Positions 59,582-64,000 of a stretch of 64,000 nt of DNA are shown here, piece after piece. A model generated the notes under the pieces. The model saw nothing but the letters and a program-made list of their open reading frames with translations, was not told the DNA's origin and did no database searches. The position numbers were made by a program, and so were the translations under genes. Each line of letters starts with the position of its first letter. Position 1 is the stretch's first letter. Source of the stretch: Adiantum capillus-veneris. Taxonomy: Eukaryota > Streptophyta > Polypodiopsida > Polypodiales > Pteridaceae. The stretch spans positions 71,378,412 through 71,442,411 of the forward strand of contig CM043963.1 in NCBI GenBank assembly GCA_014529385.2. Reading direction: 5' to 3'.

Positions 59582-60450
59582 AGTTAGCCTTGTACGTCCT
59601 CCAGTAGCTGCTGCTTTCAACTTTCAAGTCCATGTGTCTTGTTCATAGCCTCACATATGCCCAAAGGCTTACACTACTCAAATTGGTGCATAAGAGGGTT
59701 TTCAACAGCAAAACACTGCCAAAAGTAGCTGAATTAGCATCAACAACATAGTCTGCATCAAAGCTTTGTATGCAATTCACTGAGGATGGTAGCAAATACC
59801 CAACTTCAATTGCCAATTCCTATATGTTCCAACTTCAATTGCTAAATCCTCGTAGTTGATGCCATCTTCTCTTTTGTTGGATGGCCATTCCATGCTTTAT
59901 AGCTTACCCATTCCATAGAACTCACTCTTGACATTATATGCGCGGGTTTGCGGATCATCCGAAGCTTAATCAGAATATACCCCATTTCTGTAGTTACATC
60001 TCAAGGTATGCTTGTGTAGGGGGCACTTAGAGAAGCTCAAGCTGTGAATGCTTCTTCAAATTGTGTAGTTGTCATTAAAACTGTCGTGTATGATGATGGG
60101 GCATAGTTGCACCCATATAATGATGGTTAGTGTGACCATACTCCTATGGAAAATTGGTTTCATGTGTGTGGAAAGTGGTATTATACCAAGCTAAAATTGG
60201 CAAGAAAGATTTAAGCTAATGAGGTCGCATTAATGATGATTGGAATTCATAGTAGTTGAAGAAAGATGTGAAAAGTTCTATATTTTTATGATGCTATTAG
60301 GTGCTTCCAATTCATTTTAATTGAATATTTCTTTGAAAGTGAATGACAAAAGGCTAGAAATCTTAGTAGGAAGATCTTATATGTCAAGTGTGGAGGAGAT
60401 GAAAGGTAAAAAGTTGTCCAAGGATATGGAAATTCAGTTAGTGTAGAGGA
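59582..60450. other. 3' flank of the NNF1-like gene
   Basis: No coding domain, repeat or RNA gene recognised. The first part presumably contains the gene's 3' UTR. Confidence 0.35.
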
Positions 60451-60454
60451 GATG

Positions 60455-60518
60455 AAATGAGGACTCTCATCTGCCTAAAAAAGAGAAGCCTTCTACAAGA
60501 TTGCTCCCTCCCCCCCCC

Positions 60519-60555
<37 letters not shown>

Positions 60556-60640
60556 CTCTCGTTGGATAGATCTTTAAGGTCTCTTGGGATAGTTTCGTAC
60601 GATGTTAAAACAATTTTTTATTCTCCACCATTAGCGTGGG
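60455..60640 (+). repeat. TC microsatellite with the TACGAYGTTAAAA phrase
   Basis: A C-rich run and a (TC)n tract (about 60523-60552) precede AAGGTCTCTTGGGATAGTTT and CGTACGATGTTAAAA. The same phrase follows TC tracts at 23397 and 27440/27630, so it is a dispersed repeat family in this window. Confidence 0.65.
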
Positions 60641-60649
60641 GAAGGTAAT

Positions 60650-60837
60650 AGGGAGAAACTTTTTACACATATCATGTATTTACAATTGTACATTGATGTA
60701 CATCACACCCTTGAGGGGCAATTGTGGGAACCACCCACCCAATAGGGGAGAATACACCCAAGAGAACTCAACTAGTGAGCCTCAAACCCTCAACCTTGGG
60801 GTTACATCACAAACCAACTGAGCTACACTTGGGTAAC
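60650..60837 (-). mobile_element. tRNA-derived SINE (S3, minus strand)
   Basis: On the minus strand an A box (TAGCTCAGTTGG, plus 60814-60825) and B box (GGTTTGAGGCT, plus 60778-60788) are about 37 bp apart and fit a tRNA head. A unique body runs to about 60650. A (TTC)n run (60841-60866) adjoins its 5' side. Confidence 0.6.
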
Positions 60838-60868
60838 AATTTTCTTCTTCTTCTTCTTCTTCTTCTCC

Positions 60869-60970
60869 CATTAAGTGTTGGGTGTAATATCCTTACCCAT
60901 CCACTAGAGGGTAAATACTAGTTAATGTCCTCTAGTGAATGGGTAAGGACATTACACCCAACACTTAATG
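60869..60970. other. 42-bp-arm hairpin
   Basis: Left arm 60869-60910 and right arm 60929-60970 are reverse complements with two mismatches and an 18-nt loop. Both mismatches are A-C in a plus-strand RNA and G-U in a minus-strand RNA. It sits beside the SINE and the TTC run. Confidence 0.75.
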
Positions 60971-62440
60971 AGTCTTTGATTCCCCAACCCGAAAAAACTT
61001 CACTTATCGAAGTCCAGGTTTTTGGAAAAGAAGTAAATTTATGTCCATAGATTTGGATGGGGACTTCAGCCTTGGATAGAAAGATGGGGAGTTCAACACT
61101 TAAGGGGATTGTGCCCAATCTCCGGGCCAAAAGCAAGTGCCTCTTGTTTTTGGGCATTTGATGAAAAAAGAGGTGCACAAGTGAGGGACCTAGTCTATGA
61201 CACCATCCGAATGGGTGTCCAATCTTCGGGTAAACCGGCCAAAGTGAACTTACGTGTCTGGTTGGTGCTCTGAACCTTTGAACCATATTTTTCCATATGA
61301 ACAAGTTAGTATTAAAAAAGTATGGTCTACTTCTCAACATATTGCCTAAGCTGGCTACATGTGTGCTTGAAACTTGCACACATAGTTAGTGGCTATTGGT
61401 GGGCAAGGTAATGATGGACCATTTGGCAATTGACTACCTAGATAAAGTATAGTATGCTTGATTGTACCATCACAAATGACATATAAAAATGTAGCAAACC
61501 TTGAAGCCCGAAACTAGATTATAAAAGGCTTGCACCATCACAAGCTTCTACCTTGAAAGATAAACCTGCATTCCCTTCGTCGGTTATTATTTGATGTCGA
61601 ACCATGTAGTTATAGAAAAGGGCAAGCTAGGTGACTCACTCTCAAGTTTCAACACTCTAGGATGAATCTACCCTACAATCATGCCATGCATACTCAATTT
61701 CATTACAATGTTTTTTGGAGCAGATATGCTCATTGACAAATAAAGCATATTTGTACTAATTTTGGATGCTTCTTAAGCAACAAAGCCTAAATTAAACCAA
61801 TTGCTAACTTGACCCCCTACATCAAAGGCACATGCAAAATTTACTTCCACACAAAAGAAACAACACACCTTAAAGCTGAAATCTATTTTTGGTTAAATAC
61901 TTCAACCCATTCTAAAGAATATATTTCTTTGAATTTTAGAATCCATTGGGTGAAAACTGAATACAAGTTGAATACATTACCACATATCCACCTCAACCAT
62001 TGCATAACTTGAGCTCATTCTATAGATTAAGCTTCGTATAGATCTTTGCTAAAATATATAAGCCATCAGTTCTGTTTTTTCAAACATGCAAAACTACATG
62101 GTGATCATGGGAATTTGGGCTCTTCCACAATTTGATGGTACATAGCCTTAATTGTACTAGCATCTTGCATACTAGGCAAGACATCATTATTCCTAAATTG
62201 GCATAATATAAGGGCCTTTGATGAGTTTCTTTAGCGTGAGACCCTCCCTTAAGTGCAAAGATGGCATAAGAACCCCCTCTTACCTTATGCAAGCCCCACT
62301 TATTTAATCACATAGACACATGCATACATACACAATGCGTGCGCACACAATTTTTCTCTTTCACTTTGGGAGGCACATCACCATAGACACTCAAAGGCAC
62401 ACTCCTTCGTGGTAGTGGATGCATCTTTCTTACTTTGTCA

Positions 62441-62447
<7 letters not shown>
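60971..62447. other. Spacer; one unrecognised 153-codon minus frame
   Basis: The minus frame 60918-61379 is open for 153 codons but overlaps the hairpin arm and matches nothing I recognise, so I do not call it a gene. The remainder is AT-rich without coding signal. Confidence 0.3.

Positions 62448-62482
<35 letters not shown>
62448..62482. repeat. (TC)n microsatellite
   Basis: About 35 bp of TC dinucleotide after CACTTTTC. Confidence 0.95.
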
Positions 62483-62485
<3 letters not shown>

Positions 62486-62904
62486 ATTCACAAATGAAAG
62501 TGGGTTTGAGTTGCTGCAAAAACTATTTGTGAATCAATTGTGAAAGTGGAAAATTAATGAAAGACATTGCTAGATGGATGATTTTATGTTAGGTATGAAT
62601 AACATTATGCATGCACATCTTTTATCTTGATGTAATGGGCTTGATTGTGTACAAATTTCACATAGCTTAGAGGTTACCTTTTGTTCTACCTCGCTAGATT
62701 TTTAGTTTTCTTGTGAAAAAGGTTGCTTGATTTCTGAAATTTCTCTTATTGGTGGACTAAGACACTCTCCAATGCTGTCTGTATCATAACATGGCTTTTA
62801 CTACTGATGTGCAATTTAGACACCCAAAAGAAGCGATGTGGCAAGAAACCCGTTTTTTCACATCTTAAAATTCTTGAAAATATTGCATATGTGCATGTGC
62901 ACAT

Positions 62905-63180
62905 GAGTTATAGACTAAGCTAGATCCAAAGGCTAAAATAGATTGTTTGATTGGTTGTTCTTGGAGTAAAAAAGGTACACAAGTTACAACCTTGTCATGC
63001 ATCAAGTGAGGATAAGGAAGTTTTCTTTAAAAAAAATGACAAGTTGGTATTCTAATGCAAATGATGATCTTTGGGTTGATGTAAAGGAGAACGTGGTTAT
63101 AGAAATCGATGGTGCATAGTCAAAAGGTTTGTGAGTGGATCGCAAGAAGGGGCACCTAATGAAATTCATGCCAAAAATCC
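62905..63180 (+). pseudogene. Copia integrase C-terminal remnant (tentative)
   Basis: The frame LDPKAKIDCLIGCSWSKKG at about 62920-62980 resembles the Copia integrase end (KLDPKARKCIFIGYS and on). Later text is broken by stops. The match is short. Confidence 0.35.
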
Positions 63181-63541
63181 TTGGAGTGGTAGGTTGCATG
63201 ATAGAGTGAGTCTTGCCAAGTTAAAAAATGTATGAAGGAAAAGGAAAGAAAAGGTTGATGATGTCCAAGCGTGCCAAATTTGAGTGCATGTCATGAACAT
63301 GGAGATTTGAGTGGCGTAAAGCAAAGTCTTATAGTGAGAAGGTGCGGATATTGACCACCGACCAATGACCACCAGATATAATATACATATGGCCTAATAT
63401 CGCAAAAAAATTTCCAAAAAATTTCCTTTAAAATTTACCTTGGGGACGTTGCCCTTGAACCCTACCATCCACATTATAAATAAAGACCTCATCAATGTGT
63501 AAATTGGAATCCACCAGATATATGTACACTATTGGCTTCTG

Positions 63542-64000
63542 CTAAATGGGGGCCTTATAAACTGTGCAACATACATGATGGTGGGAAAAATGGATAGGTG
63601 AGAGTTGCATGTATACTAACCCTCCCCTCCCCCCTCCCCCCCCTCCCAAAGATGCTTTATGTTGGCCGTGCACCAACTCTGAGTCGATGAAGGTGTCAAA
63701 GTAGTTGGTCTTTCCTAAGAGCTTTGTGAAGATATTTGCACAATTATCTTCAATAGGAAAATACTTTAGCTTCACAATCTCATCCTCAATAAGCTCTTGA
63801 ACATAATGATATTGAACCTTGATATGCTTTGTGTGTGCATGGAAAGACAGGGTTCTTGGCAATCGCCATGCAACCCTCGTTGTGATGTTAACGTGCATGT
63901 CATTGCTGAACCAACAGGAACACCTAAGTCCATGACAACTCTCCTAAGCCAAACTGATTCACAAGTTGCGAAACAAGAAGCTTTATATGTCGCTTCTGTT
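63542..64000 (-). pseudogene. Copia RNase H C-terminus, cut by the window end
   Basis: On the minus strand a degraded CESVWLRRVVMDLG-like text leads into FHAHTKHIKVQYHYVQELIEDE, then EDNCANIFTKLLGKTNYFDTF, the usual Copia terminal motif (DNxADIFTKPL). A G-rich polypurine stretch (plus 63622-63647, C-rich) follows as expected before a 3' LTR. RT lies beyond the window, if present. Confidence 0.75.

Noticed and set aside
60918-61379. 153-codon minus-strand ORF
   Set aside because: No similarity I can name, and it includes one arm of the hairpin; composition does not suggest coding.
63326-63336. GTCTTATAGTG, an exact inverted match to the CACTA 5' terminus
   Set aside because: Only 11 bp match, no subterminal similarity extends inward, the flanking 3 bp do not match those before 35269, and the NNF1-like gene lies in between. 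An 11-mer match in 64 kb is expected by chance a few percent of the time.

Overview
The window looks like a repeat-rich nuclear segment of a large-genome land plant. The evidence is GT-AG introns with consistent phases, tRNA-iMet-primed Copia and Ty3/Gypsy LTR elements, a CACTA (En/Spm) transposon, L1-type LINEs, tRNA-derived SINEs and very long (TC)n, (CA)n and (C)n tracts. The style of the Copia coding sequence suggests a fern, but that is recollection and I could not test it. There is no sign of a bacterial, organellar or viral chromosome.

Layout. 1-16 kb is nested, decayed retrotransposon debris: a Copia element with both LTRs (47-5401) whose pol is gone, a minus-strand Copia RNase H piece, a minus-strand Gypsy remnant without its catalytic motif, and a Copia copy split by a 2-kb insertion. 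16.3-26.9 kb holds a well-formed 11-exon plus-strand gene encoding 720 aa. Its large intron 3 has absorbed an LTR fragment and an internally deleted LINE. 27-33.2 kb is a TC-rich zone followed by a nearly full-length L1-type LINE. 33.2-35.3 kb has a SINE and a striking 54-bp-arm hairpin. 35.3-51.2 kb is a CACTA transposon into which an 8.5-kb Gypsy element (39939-48488) has jumped; the transposase frame resumes on the far side. 51.2-53.2 kb is a 5'-truncated Copia copy with a long open RT/RNase H frame. 55.35-59.58 kb holds a second well-formed gene (8 exons, 184 aa). The rest is SINE, hairpin, microsatellite and Copia fragments.

The two genuine genes matter most. The 16.3-kb gene joins an N-terminal half with the layout of the XRCC4/XLF/PAXX superfamily (beta-rich head, then coiled coil) to a C-terminal half resembling the DUF3504 / Crypton-type tyrosine-recombinase fold found in animal proteins such as KIAA1958 and QRICH1. 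The predicted recombinase arginine is replaced and the C-terminal catalytic part is missing. If confirmed, this is an undescribed fusion of an end-joining-type scaffold with a domesticated recombinase domain. The 55-kb gene reads as an NNF1/PMF1-like subunit of the MIS12 kinetochore complex. Family assignments are by eye; exon phases and open frames are directly visible.
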